From Pseudomonas sp. SID14000 (GTDB taxonomy: Bacteria > Pseudomonadota > Gammaproteobacteria > Pseudomonadales > Pseudomonadaceae): a DNA stretch of 64,000 nt. The notes beneath the pieces are model-generated. The model saw only the letters and a program-made list of their open reading frames with translations, made no database searches and was not told the origin of the DNA. The first letter of the stretch is position 1. Every line of letters begins with the position of its first letter. The DNA lies in assembly GCF_002165135.1 (NCBI RefSeq), contig NZ_NFZQ01000005.1:1-64000 (forward strand), written 5' to 3'. Both the position numbers and the translations under genes were made by a program. Shown here in pieces: positions 38,035-44,777 of the stretch.

Positions 38035-38229
38035 GGCGCCAGAAATCTATCGCCAGGCACCTGGAGGCCATTCTGCAACCTCCCGACGGTCACCTCCCTG
38101 CCATTACGCGGATACCAAAAAACCATCAAAAAATCGTCCGTCTCTCAGCAAGGTCCTACTTCCTAGCGAACCATTTCCTACGTTAATGCTGACCCTGACG
38201 AATTATCCTACGCACCGTGTCGAAGCCCG

Positions 38230-38268
38230 TCTGATTGTCCGGGGAAAGCCTGCTCTCTAGGCTTGCCG
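38230..38268 (+). promoter_or_regulatory. Promoter cassette, copy 1 (DUF6124 gene)
   Basis: A conserved block beginning cccgtctgattgt contains TTGTCC (38235-38240), a 17-nt spacer and TAGGCT (38258-38263), consistent with a sigma70-type -35/-10. The same block recurs at 38840-38879 before the next gene. Predicted transcription start near 38270. Confidence 0.6.
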
Positions 38269-38269
38269 G

Positions 38270-38457
38270 GTCGCTGTCGGTTCAGCGATCGGGTGTGGAA
38301 ACCCGGATCTGATGAAGGGCTGCCGTTATGGCAGTTGTGCGCGTGAGGCCTTTTGGCCTACCGGCTTGCCTTCTCACCGGTTTTCCACCCCGCGCACAAC
38401 TGCCGCCTTCTGCGTGGAAACGGGTGGTTGCAGTTCAACCCGAGAGAAGGAATTGCC
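38270..38457 (+). ncRNA. Multi-hairpin 5' leader of the DUF6124 gene
   Basis: The 188 nt before the start codon fold strongly: tcgctg/cagcga (38271-38288); cgggt/acccg (38290-38305); ctgcc-gttat-ggcag (38320-38334); a 14-bp long-range stem ggcagttgtgcgcg/cgcgcacaactgcc (38330-38343 with 38391-38404). The last encloses aggcc-tttt-ggcct and ccgg/ccgg hairpins, and cgggt/acccg follows just before the SD aagga. The ctgcc hairpin and the long-range stem compete for the same ggcag bases, as in a switch. No known RNA class was recognised. Confidence 0.55.
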
Positions 38458-38751
38458 ATGAAAAGAATCGTCCCCAATCCACCCCTCCCCAGCACCACAC
38501 AACGCGCTTTCAGCCGCTGCGATGCCGGCCATCCACCTTTGTTCACAGTAAACCCGGGCGTCTCTGCCCACGACGCCCTGGTGCATGTCGCCCAGTACCT
38601 GCGCGGCGCATACGACTGTGGCTACAAAGCCCTGGAACACCTTGATGAAACCGGCAAGAGCCTGTTCTGGAGCAACCTGAATGCGCTCGAAATGGCAGAA
38701 GGATTGGTTGAGGCATTGCTGGATGGGATTGAGTCGCAGCCTGTAAGTTGA
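38458..38751 (+). CDS. DUF3077/DUF6124-type small protein
   Basis: A 97-residue Pseudomonas-specific protein: variable Pro-rich N-terminus, then the family core LFTVNPGVSAHDALVHVAQY, GYKALEHLDETGKSLFWSNL and ALEMAEGLVEALLDGIE. It is predicted all-helical with no membrane segment or catalytic motif, and its function is unknown. Pseudomonads usually carry several such genes. SD gaagga is 8 nt before the ATG. It has its own promoter cassette and an elaborate leader, which it shares in part with the downstream gene. Confidence 0.8.
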   Translation: MKRIVPNPPLPSTTQRAFSRCDAGHPPLFTVNPGVSAHDALVHVAQYLRGAYDCGYKALEHLDETGKSLFWSNLNALEMAEGLVEALLDGIESQPVS

Positions 38752-38839
38752 AGTGCATTGCATTTGCACAGAGCAGGCTGCGGTAACAGGCCTGCTCCGC
38801 CTCAATATAGGAAACGCCTTACAAAACGGGTCAATCCCC

Positions 38840-38879
38840 GTCTGATTGTTCGAGGAAACCCTTCTCCCTAGGCTCACTT
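38840..38879 (+). promoter_or_regulatory. Promoter cassette, copy 2 (PBECR2-like gene)
   Basis: cccgtctgattgt followed by TTGTTC (38846-38851), a 17-nt spacer and TAGGCT (38869-38874): the same sequence and spacing as copy 1. Similarity continues more weakly downstream (gccgcactgatcgcagc... against gtcgctgtcggttcagc...), reaching into the leader. Confidence 0.6.
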
Positions 38880-38908
38880 GGCCGCACTGATCGCAGCCAG
38901 GTATCGCA

Positions 38909-39487
38909 TTGAACCCCAACAACCCCACCGCGAAAGTCGCCGAGAAAAAAGGCCAGAACACTTGGCTGGACGAACAACTACCTGACCTCAGAACGCTCGC
39001 GCGTGAATGGCGTACACGGGCTATCGAAGAATTGGCTGCTGCCGATTCGCATGAATCAGCAATCGAACTTGCTGCGCAGCATCTGGGTTTGAACAGTGAA
39101 GAAGCCAGCGTAGTAACCGTCAGAACTCCAATGGGCGACATCCAGATTCAACGCAGTTGTATCCATCACATCGTCGAGAAGCGACAAGACGCCCGGGAAC
39201 GCTATGTAAAAGTAGCGCTGGATACGCTGATCGGACCATTTGAGGTATGGCAGGTCGCCTACACCAATGACACCTACAGGCTGGCGTTCATTGGCGTGTA
39301 CGAGACCAAGCGGCAGATGCTAGTGGTCGTGACACTCGATAACGGCAAAATGCTGTGGAATTTCATGCAGTGCGATGCAAAGGCACTGAATAAGCATCGC
39401 CATGGAAAACTGCTCTACAAGCGGTACGCTTATCTGCCGAGCAAAGAAAAGGGCCACTGTCACCAGTGGCCCTGTGCTCGTGCTTGA
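38909..39487 (+). CDS. Solitary PBECR2-like (phage Barnase-EndoU-ColicinE5/D-RelE) nuclease-domain protein
   Basis: A 192-residue reading frame beginning at a TTG (an in-frame TGA lies 21 nt upstream, so no earlier start is available). Residues about 75-175 resemble the PBECR2 domain: HHIVEKRQDARERYVKVALD, then GPFEVWQVAY, RLAFIGVYETKRQMLVVVTL, GKMLWNFMQC and HRHGKLLYKR. That domain is a predicted RNase-like fold, usually attached to phage head proteins or secreted toxins. Here the N-terminal 70 residues are a short helical region. No phage neighbours or obvious immunity gene are present. The last 15 residues overlap a terminator hairpin. Confidence 0.65.
   Translation: MNPNNPTAKVAEKKGQNTWLDEQLPDLRTLAREWRTRAIEELAAADSHESAIELAAQHLGLNSEEASVVTVRTPMGDIQIQRSCIHHIVEKRQDARERYVKVALDTLIGPFEVWQVAYTNDTYRLAFIGVYETKRQMLVVVTLDNGKMLWNFMQCDAKALNKHRHGKLLYKRYAYLPSKEKGHCHQWPCARA
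39448..39476 (-). terminator. Terminator hairpin at the 3' end of the PBECR2-like gene
   Basis: gggccactg/cagtggccc forms a 9-bp stem with a 4-nt loop. On the minus strand it is followed by ttttcttt, so it best fits the end of the YcaC-copy-2 transcript, about 210 nt past that stop; it lies inside the coding end of the plus-strand gene. The stretch 39488-39683 between the genes shows nothing else. Confidence 0.6.
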
Positions 39488-39683
39488 TACTCATATACAC
39501 ACCCTCAAGCCGGGGTGTGGAGGTCTCACCCGACGCTGATGATTCAGCCATCGACGGGGTTCCTACACCAGCTATTGCCGCTGAATGGCAGCTGGTTTCG
39601 CGCTCAGGTGAAACGCTAACAACACTCCTGGACCAAGTCAACGATGGCCCCCTTGCGGAAGCCATCCATCAGATTACTTGGTG

Positions 39684-40313
39684 TTACTTACCCGCAGTCA
39701 GCGCGCTGTAGCTGGTAATCAGATTGCGATAATCCGGAATGTGGTTGGAGCACAGCGCCGCCAGCCCTTCGATGTCGTTGCGCCAGTCGCGGTGCAGCTC
39801 ACAGGCCACGCCGAACCAGGTCATCATTTGCGCGCCAGCGCGGCTCATGCGGTCATGGGCAGCATCGCGGGTCATTTCGTTGAAGGTGCCAGAAGCATCG
39901 GTCACCACGAACACTTCGAACTCCTCTTCCAGGGCCGACAGCGCCGGGAACGCTACACAGACCTCAGTCACCACGCCGGCGATGATCAGCTGTTTCTTGC
40001 CAGTGGCCTTCACCGCCTTGACGAAGTCTTCGTTGTCCCAGGCGTTGATCTGGCCTGGGCGGGCGATGTACGGGGCGTCCGGGAACAGGGCTTTCAGCTC
40101 TGGTACCAGCGGGCCGTTGGGGCCTTGCTCGAAGCTGGTGGTGAGGATAGTCGGCAGGTTGAAGAACTTGGCCAGGTCGGCCAGGGCCAGCACGTTGTTC
40201 TTGAACTTGTCCGGCTCGATGTCACGGACCAGGGACAGCAGGCCAGCCTGGTGGTCGACCAGCAGGACAGCGGCGTCGTCTTTGTTCAGGCGGTTGTAGG
40301 TGAATTTGCTCAT
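39684..40313 (-). CDS. ycaC: YcaC-family isochorismatase-like hydrolase (copy 2)
   Basis: A 209-residue cysteine hydrolase very similar to E. coli YcaC: AVLLVDHQAGLLSLVRDIEP with Asp, IARPGQINAWDNEDF, AGVVTEVCVAFPALSA with the nucleophilic Cys, and WFGVACELHRDWRNDIEGL. The substrate is unknown. It is clearly paralogous to the gene at 33552-34178, most residues being identical by eye. Its upstream region carries the promoter/operator that recurs before the ABM gene at 48413. It is divergent from a LysR gene that may regulate it. Confidence 0.9.
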   Translation of the reverse strand: MSKFTYNRLNKDDAAVLLVDHQAGLLSLVRDIEPDKFKNNVLALADLAKFFNLPTILTTSFEQGPNGPLVPELKALFPDAPYIARPGQINAWDNEDFVKAVKATGKKQLIIAGVVTEVCVAFPALSALEEEFEVFVVTDASGTFNEMTRDAAHDRMSRAGAQMMTWFGVACELHRDWRNDIEGLAALCSNHIPDYRNLITSYSALTAGK

Positions 40314-40377
40314 GGTCTGTGCTCCTAAGGGTTATGAATTTTTCAGCATTCGGGGGTGTTTCGCGTTGATGGGCACA

Positions 40378-40455
40378 GATTAAAATCATCACCTTTGTGG
40401 CGGTAGATAGCAGAATTTGGCTTTAGCGTTCCGTTTTATGAACGATAGATTTGTA
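40378..40455 (-). promoter_or_regulatory. Shared promoter/operator, copy A (ycaC)
   Basis: About 78 bp nearly identical to 48531-48609. On the minus strand it has the inverted repeat CGTTC-ATAAAACG-GAACG (contains a T-N11-A LysR-type box) followed by a TATCTA -10-like hexamer. The -35 position overlaps the right half-site, as in an activator-dependent promoter. It lies 65 nt before ycaC. Confidence 0.6.
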
Positions 40456-40459
40456 GGGG

Positions 40460-40569
40460 CTGTGCCGGCCTCTTCGCGGGTAAACCCGCTCCCACAGGGA
40501 TGGCGCCGGGCTTGAGCCCTATGCAGTACCTGTGGGAGCGGCTTTAGCCGCGAAAGGGCCGGCACAGGC
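40460..40569. repeat. Inverted REP pair
   Basis: Two facing REPs (gcgggtaaacccgc and gcggctttagccgc variants) separate the shared operator from the LysR start. Confidence 0.85.
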
Positions 40570-40593
40570 AACCAAGTACCTGGAGACCGATCA

Positions 40594-41505
40594 TTGGAAG
40601 ACCTCAACTCCCTCTACTACTTCACCCAGGTAGTCGAGCACGGTGGCTTCGCCCCGGCTGGCCGGGCGCTGGACATGCCCAAATCGAAGCTCAGCCGGCG
40701 CATCGCCGACCTCGAAGACCGCCTGGGCGTGCGTCTGCTGCATCGCACCAGTCGTCACTGCTCGCTCACCGAGATCGGCCAGGCCTACTACAACCGCTGC
40801 CTGGCCATGCGCGTGGAAGCCGAGGGTGCGGCAGAGATCATCGAGCGCAACCGCAGCGAGCCGCGCGGCCTGGTGCGTATCAGTTGCCCGACTACCCTGC
40901 TCAATTCCTGGGTCGGGCCGATGCTGACCCGCTACATGCTCAAGTACCCGCAGGTGGAGCTGTTCATCGAGAGCACCAACCGCCGCGTCGACCTGCTGCA
41001 CGAGGGTTTCGACATCGCCCTGCGGGTGCGCTTTCCGCCGCTGGAGAACACCGACATGGTGATGAAGGTACTGAGCAACAGTACCCAGTGCCTGGTCGGC
41101 CAGCCGCAGTACCTGGAGCAGTTGCCCAAGGGCTTCGACCCGCAGCTGCTGGGCACGCTGCCCAGCGTGCATTGGGGCAGTGCCCAGCGCGAATACCAGT
41201 GGGAGCTGTTCCAGGGTGAGGACAGCAACCGCAGCATCGTCATCCCGCATACACCGCGCATGGTGACGGACGACCTGTTTGCCCTGCGCCATTTCGTGGT
41301 GGCGGGGGTGGGTATTGCGCACCTGCCGCGGGTGGCGGTGCGTGAAGACCTGGCGGCGGGACGGCTGGTGGAGTTGTTGCCGGACTGGCACCCGCGTTGC
41401 GGCATCGTGCACGCGATCTTCCCGTCACGGCGGGGCTTGCTGCCGTCGGTGCGGGCGCTGATCGATCATCTGGCCGAAGAGTTCGCCATCAGCGACATGG
41501 CTTGA
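40594..41505 (+). CDS. LysR-family transcriptional regulator
   Basis: A 303-residue LysR protein: N-terminal winged helix (MEDLNSLYYFTQVVEHGGFA, PKSKLSRRIADLEDRLGVRL, HRTSRHCSLTEIGQAYY) and a substrate-binding domain starting PRGLVRISCPTTLLNSW. Relatives are of the AaeR/DsdC-like group that respond to aromatic or electrophilic compounds. The start is a TTG with GGAG 10 nt upstream; the frame has no better start. Divergent from ycaC across the shared operator and a REP pair, so it is the best candidate to bind copies A and B. Confidence 0.88.
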   Translation: MEDLNSLYYFTQVVEHGGFAPAGRALDMPKSKLSRRIADLEDRLGVRLLHRTSRHCSLTEIGQAYYNRCLAMRVEAEGAAEIIERNRSEPRGLVRISCPTTLLNSWVGPMLTRYMLKYPQVELFIESTNRRVDLLHEGFDIALRVRFPPLENTDMVMKVLSNSTQCLVGQPQYLEQLPKGFDPQLLGTLPSVHWGSAQREYQWELFQGEDSNRSIVIPHTPRMVTDDLFALRHFVVAGVGIAHLPRVAVREDLAAGRLVELLPDWHPRCGIVHAIFPSRRGLLPSVRALIDHLAEEFAISDMA

Positions 41506-41517
41506 GCCGGTTGCCGC

Positions 41518-41670
41518 CTGTGCCGGCCTCTTCGCGGGTAAACCCGCTCCCACAGGGTTACCACTAGCCCCAAGGCCTGTGCAGTACCTGTGAGAGCAGG
41601 TCACCACTAGCCCCAAGGCTTATGCAGTACCTGTGGGAGCGGGTTTACCCGCGAAGAGGCCGGCACAGGC
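41518..41670. repeat. REP array with a 40-bp tandem duplication
   Basis: One REP (41518-41556), a decayed REP (ctgtgagagcaggt, about 41588) and a full inverted REP (41631-41670). The segment accactagccccaaggc...gcagtacctgtg occurs twice (about 41561-41592 and 41604-41635), indicating a recent tandem duplication within the spacer. Confidence 0.8.
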
Positions 41671-41751
41671 AAAACCAGCCAGAGCACACACATACAAGCC
41701 CCCTTGCCTATCCTTCATCCACAATCCCGGATCATCCCCCCTGGAGCCCCC

Positions 41752-43014
41752 ATGATCCGCGCCACTCACGGACCAGGCCGCGCCCTGCTCGCCACCCTCG
41801 CCCTGTACCCGGCGCTCAGCCAGGCTGACGAACCCGGCTGGTCACTGCTCAGCCGCAACTATTTCCTGCACAGCGACTTCCGCTCGCCCTCCGGCAGCGG
41901 CCAGAACTATCGCCAGGAATGGGCCCAGGGCTTCATTGGCGAGATCCGCTCCGGCTTCACCGAGGGCACGCTCGGTGCCGGTATCGATACCCACGGTTTT
42001 CTCGGCCTCAAGCTGGACGGCGGCCGCGGCCATGCCGGCACCGGCCTGCTGCCGCGCGACAGCGATGGCCGCTCCGAGTCCGACTACTCAAGCGCCGGCG
42101 CCGCATTAAAGCTGCGCCTGGGCAACACCCAACTACGCTACGGCGAAATGACCGTGGAAACCCCGGTGTTCGACACCAGCGACAAACGCCTGCACCCGGA
42201 GTACGCCACCGGCTGGTTCCTGGACAACACCGACCTGCCCGACTGGCGCCTGCAGGCCGGGCGCTTCACCGCCTTCAACAACCAGGACAACAGCTCCAGC
42301 CATGATGACTTCAGCGGCTACGGCGTCAGCACCCGCAACCGTGCCATCAGCCTGGCCGGCGCCACCTTCGCACCCGCAGGCCCGTTCGGTGGTGCGCTAT
42401 ACGCCGGGCAACTGCAGGACACCTGGCGCCAGGCCTACCTCAACCTGAACCTGGCCGAGGGCAATTGGCGCCTGGACGGCAACCTGTACAAGACCCGCGA
42501 CACCGGCAATGCCGGTGCCGGGGCAATCGACACCCTCGCCTACAGCCTGCTGGCCAGGTACAGCTTCGGCGCCCAAGCGCTGAGCCTGGCCTACCAGAAG
42601 GTCGAGGGCGATACCCCGTTCGACTTCGTCGGCGGCGACTCCATCTACCTGGCCAACTCGATCAAGTACGCCGACTTCAACGGCCCCGGCGAGCGCTCGT
42701 GGCAACTGCGCTACGACCTCGACTTCGCCACCCTCGGCGCTCCCGGCCTGAGCCTGATGGGCCGCTATGTCAGCGGCCGTGGCATCGACGGCAGCCATGC
42801 CCCGGCGGGCGGCGCCTATGTGGGCCAGTACGGCGACGGCGGCAAGCACTGGGAGCGCGACATCGACCTGAAATACGTGGTGCAGTCCGGCGCCGCCAAG
42901 GACCTGAGCCTATCGTTTTCCCACGTCAGCCACCGCGCCAACCAGGCCCAGGCCGGCGATGACATCGACCGGATCTACCTGATCATCGAATACCCACTCA
43001 AAGGCAGCTTCTGA
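41752..43014 (+). CDS. OprD-family outer-membrane porin
   Basis: A 420-residue OprD-type porin. A signal peptide (about residues 1-26, ending ALSQADE) is followed by the family motifs SLLSRNYFLHSDFR, WAQGFIGEIRSGFTEGTLGAGID, LRLGNTQLRYGEM and the terminal strand IYLIIEYPLKGSF ending in Phe, as needed for BAM insertion. OprD/Occ channels take up small carboxylates, amino acids or aromatics; substrate unknown here. SD ggag 8 nt before the ATG. The MFS gene starts one base after its stop, so the two form an operon. Confidence 0.9.
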   Translation: MIRATHGPGRALLATLALYPALSQADEPGWSLLSRNYFLHSDFRSPSGSGQNYRQEWAQGFIGEIRSGFTEGTLGAGIDTHGFLGLKLDGGRGHAGTGLLPRDSDGRSESDYSSAGAALKLRLGNTQLRYGEMTVETPVFDTSDKRLHPEYATGWFLDNTDLPDWRLQAGRFTAFNNQDNSSSHDDFSGYGVSTRNRAISLAGATFAPAGPFGGALYAGQLQDTWRQAYLNLNLAEGNWRLDGNLYKTRDTGNAGAGAIDTLAYSLLARYSFGAQALSLAYQKVEGDTPFDFVGGDSIYLANSIKYADFNGPGERSWQLRYDLDFATLGAPGLSLMGRYVSGRGIDGSHAPAGGAYVGQYGDGGKHWERDIDLKYVVQSGAAKDLSLSFSHVSHRANQAQAGDDIDRIYLIIEYPLKGSF

Positions 43015-43015
43015 C

Positions 43016-44614
43016 ATGAGCACGTCCCCTTCAGGCGCCTGGAGCCCGTTGCGCAACACCACCTTCCGTATGCTGTGGATCGCCACCATCGCCTCCAACA
43101 TCGGCACCTGGATGCACGAGGTGGGCGCCGGCTGGCTGATGACCACGCTGTCGGCCAGCCCGTTGCATGTGGCACTGATCCAGGTAGCCGGCTCGCTACC
43201 GATGTTCTTCCTCGCCCTGCCGGCTGGCGCGGCGGCGGATATCGTCGACAAGCGCCGCTACCTGTTGCTGGTACAACTGTGGATGTCTGCGGTGGCCGTG
43301 GTGCTGGCGACCCTGACCCTGCTCGGGCTGATGAACGTCACCCTGCTGCTGGTGCTTACCCTGGCGCTGGGCATCGGCACGGCACTGATGATGCCGGCCT
43401 GGAGTGCACTGACACCGGAACTGGTGGGCAGGGACGACCTGGCCAACGCGGTGGCGCTTTCCAGTGTCGGTATCAACGTGTCGCGCGCTATCGGCCCGGC
43501 TTTGGCAGGCGTGGTAGTGAGCATGGTCGGCCCGTGGCTGACCTTCGCCCTGAATGCCATCTCGTTCGCCGGGGTGATCCTGGTGCTGTTCCTGTGGAAG
43601 CGCGAGGTGAAGGAGCCGCTGCTGCCGGCTGAGCGCTTCGTCGGCGCCATGCGCACCGGGCTGCGTTTCGCGCGCAGTGCCAAACCCTTGCAGGCGGTGA
43701 TATTGCGCGCCTTGGCATTCTTTTTCTGCGCCAGCGCCGGTACCTCGCTGCTACCGTTGATCGTACGTGGCGAGATGCATGGCACCGCCGCCGATTTCGG
43801 CCTGCTGCTGGCGGCCATCGGTATCGGCGCAGTGGCCGGTGCCACCTTGCTGCCACGCCTGCGCGAACGCATCAGCCGCGACCACCTGGTGCTGCTCGCC
43901 AGCCTGCTGTATGCACTGTTCCTGCTGGCACTGGCGCTGGTGCGCAACTTCTACGCGCTGCTACCGGCGATGCTGCTCAGCGGCGCGGCGTGGATTGCCG
44001 TGCTGTCCAACCTGCAGGTGGCGGCGCAGACCTCGGTGCCAGCCTGGGTTCGGGCGCGGGCGTTGTCGGTGTACATCCTGATCTTCTTTGGTGCCATGGC
44101 CTGCGGCGGGTTGCTGTGGGGAACGCTGGCCAGCCATGCAACGATCACCTTGAGCCTGCTGCTGGCCGCAGGTGGCCTGGCGCTGGGCACGCTGCTGACC
44201 TGCAAGGTGACGCTGCCGGAAACCGCAGCCGAGGAGCTGACGCCGTCACTGCATTGGCCGGCGCCGCTGCTGAGCGACGACATGGACAAGGAAAGCGGGC
44301 CGGTGATGGTCACCGTGGAGTACCACGTCGACCCGGCCAAGGCCGAGGCGTTCCAGCAGGCAGCGCGGGAGCTGGAGGCGATGCGCAAGCGCAATGGCGC
44401 GTTGTCGTGGGGGTTGATGCGCGACAGTGCGAACCCGGCGTTGTGGCTGGAGTTCTTCTTCGAGGAATCGTGGCTGGAGCATTTGCGGCATCACCACCGG
44501 GTTACCCGGGGTGAGCTGAAGATCGAGGCGCGGGTGCGGATGCTGCAGACCGATGGGGTGGAGGTGAAGATTCGGCATCTGTTGGCTGGAGCTGAGCACA
44601 AGGCTCACCATTGA
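43016..44614 (+). CDS. MFS transporter (MFS_3/EntS-like) with C-terminal ABM-like domain
   Basis: A 532-residue protein. Residues about 1-410 hold the twelve-helix MFS_3 core (MLWIATIASNIGTWMHEVGA, the DKRRYLLLVQ loop, GIGTALMMPAWSALTPELV). Residues about 425-520 are soluble and look like a dimeric alpha/beta-barrel monooxygenase (ABM) fold (GPVMVTVEYHVDPAKAEAFQQ, WLEFFFEESWLEHLRHHHRV). Relatives export siderophores or drugs; this subfamily often carries the tail. Coupled to the porin gene. Direction of transport and substrate are not evident. Confidence 0.85.
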   Translation: MSTSPSGAWSPLRNTTFRMLWIATIASNIGTWMHEVGAGWLMTTLSASPLHVALIQVAGSLPMFFLALPAGAAADIVDKRRYLLLVQLWMSAVAVVLATLTLLGLMNVTLLLVLTLALGIGTALMMPAWSALTPELVGRDDLANAVALSSVGINVSRAIGPALAGVVVSMVGPWLTFALNAISFAGVILVLFLWKREVKEPLLPAERFVGAMRTGLRFARSAKPLQAVILRALAFFFCASAGTSLLPLIVRGEMHGTAADFGLLLAAIGIGAVAGATLLPRLRERISRDHLVLLASLLYALFLLALALVRNFYALLPAMLLSGAAWIAVLSNLQVAAQTSVPAWVRARALSVYILIFFGAMACGGLLWGTLASHATITLSLLLAAGGLALGTLLTCKVTLPETAAEELTPSLHWPAPLLSDDMDKESGPVMVTVEYHVDPAKAEAFQQAARELEAMRKRNGALSWGLMRDSANPALWLEFFFEESWLEHLRHHHRVTRGELKIEARVRMLQTDGVEVKIRHLLAGAEHKAHH

Positions 44615-44727
44615 TGCTGGCCTTTCCGGCTTCTTCGCGGGTAAACCCGCTCCCACAGGGACAACACAGGCCTGAGTGCGCCGCCGTACCTGTGGGAGCG
44701 GGTTTACCCGCGAAGAGGCCAGCACAG
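44615..44727. repeat. Inverted REP pair
   Basis: Two canonical REPs with a 40-nt spacer between the convergent MFS and amidohydrolase genes. Confidence 0.85.
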
Positions 44728-44734
44728 TAGGAAC

Positions 44735-44767
44735 AAAAAAGGGGGCCAATAACTGGCCCCCTTTTCA
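44735..44767. terminator. Bidirectional terminator
   Basis: aaaaaagggggcca-ataac-tggccccctttt has an 8-bp GC stem with A-tract and T-tract on the two sides; it serves the convergent amidohydrolase and possibly the MFS transcript. Confidence 0.9.
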
Positions 44768-44777
44768 TCAGCTCAGC

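Noticed and set aside
37739..39487. Prophage remnant
   Set aside because: Only one gene carries a phage-associated domain; no integrase, att repeats, structural genes or tRNA target are visible.
39363..39711. Small frames on both strands at the PBECR2/ycaC junction
   Set aside because: They span the terminator hairpin and ycaC antisense and show no family features.
41518..41670. Array of repeats resembling a CRISPR
   Set aside because: The units are inverted and directly repeated REPs with irregular spacing, the spacers are themselves duplicated, and no cas gene is near.
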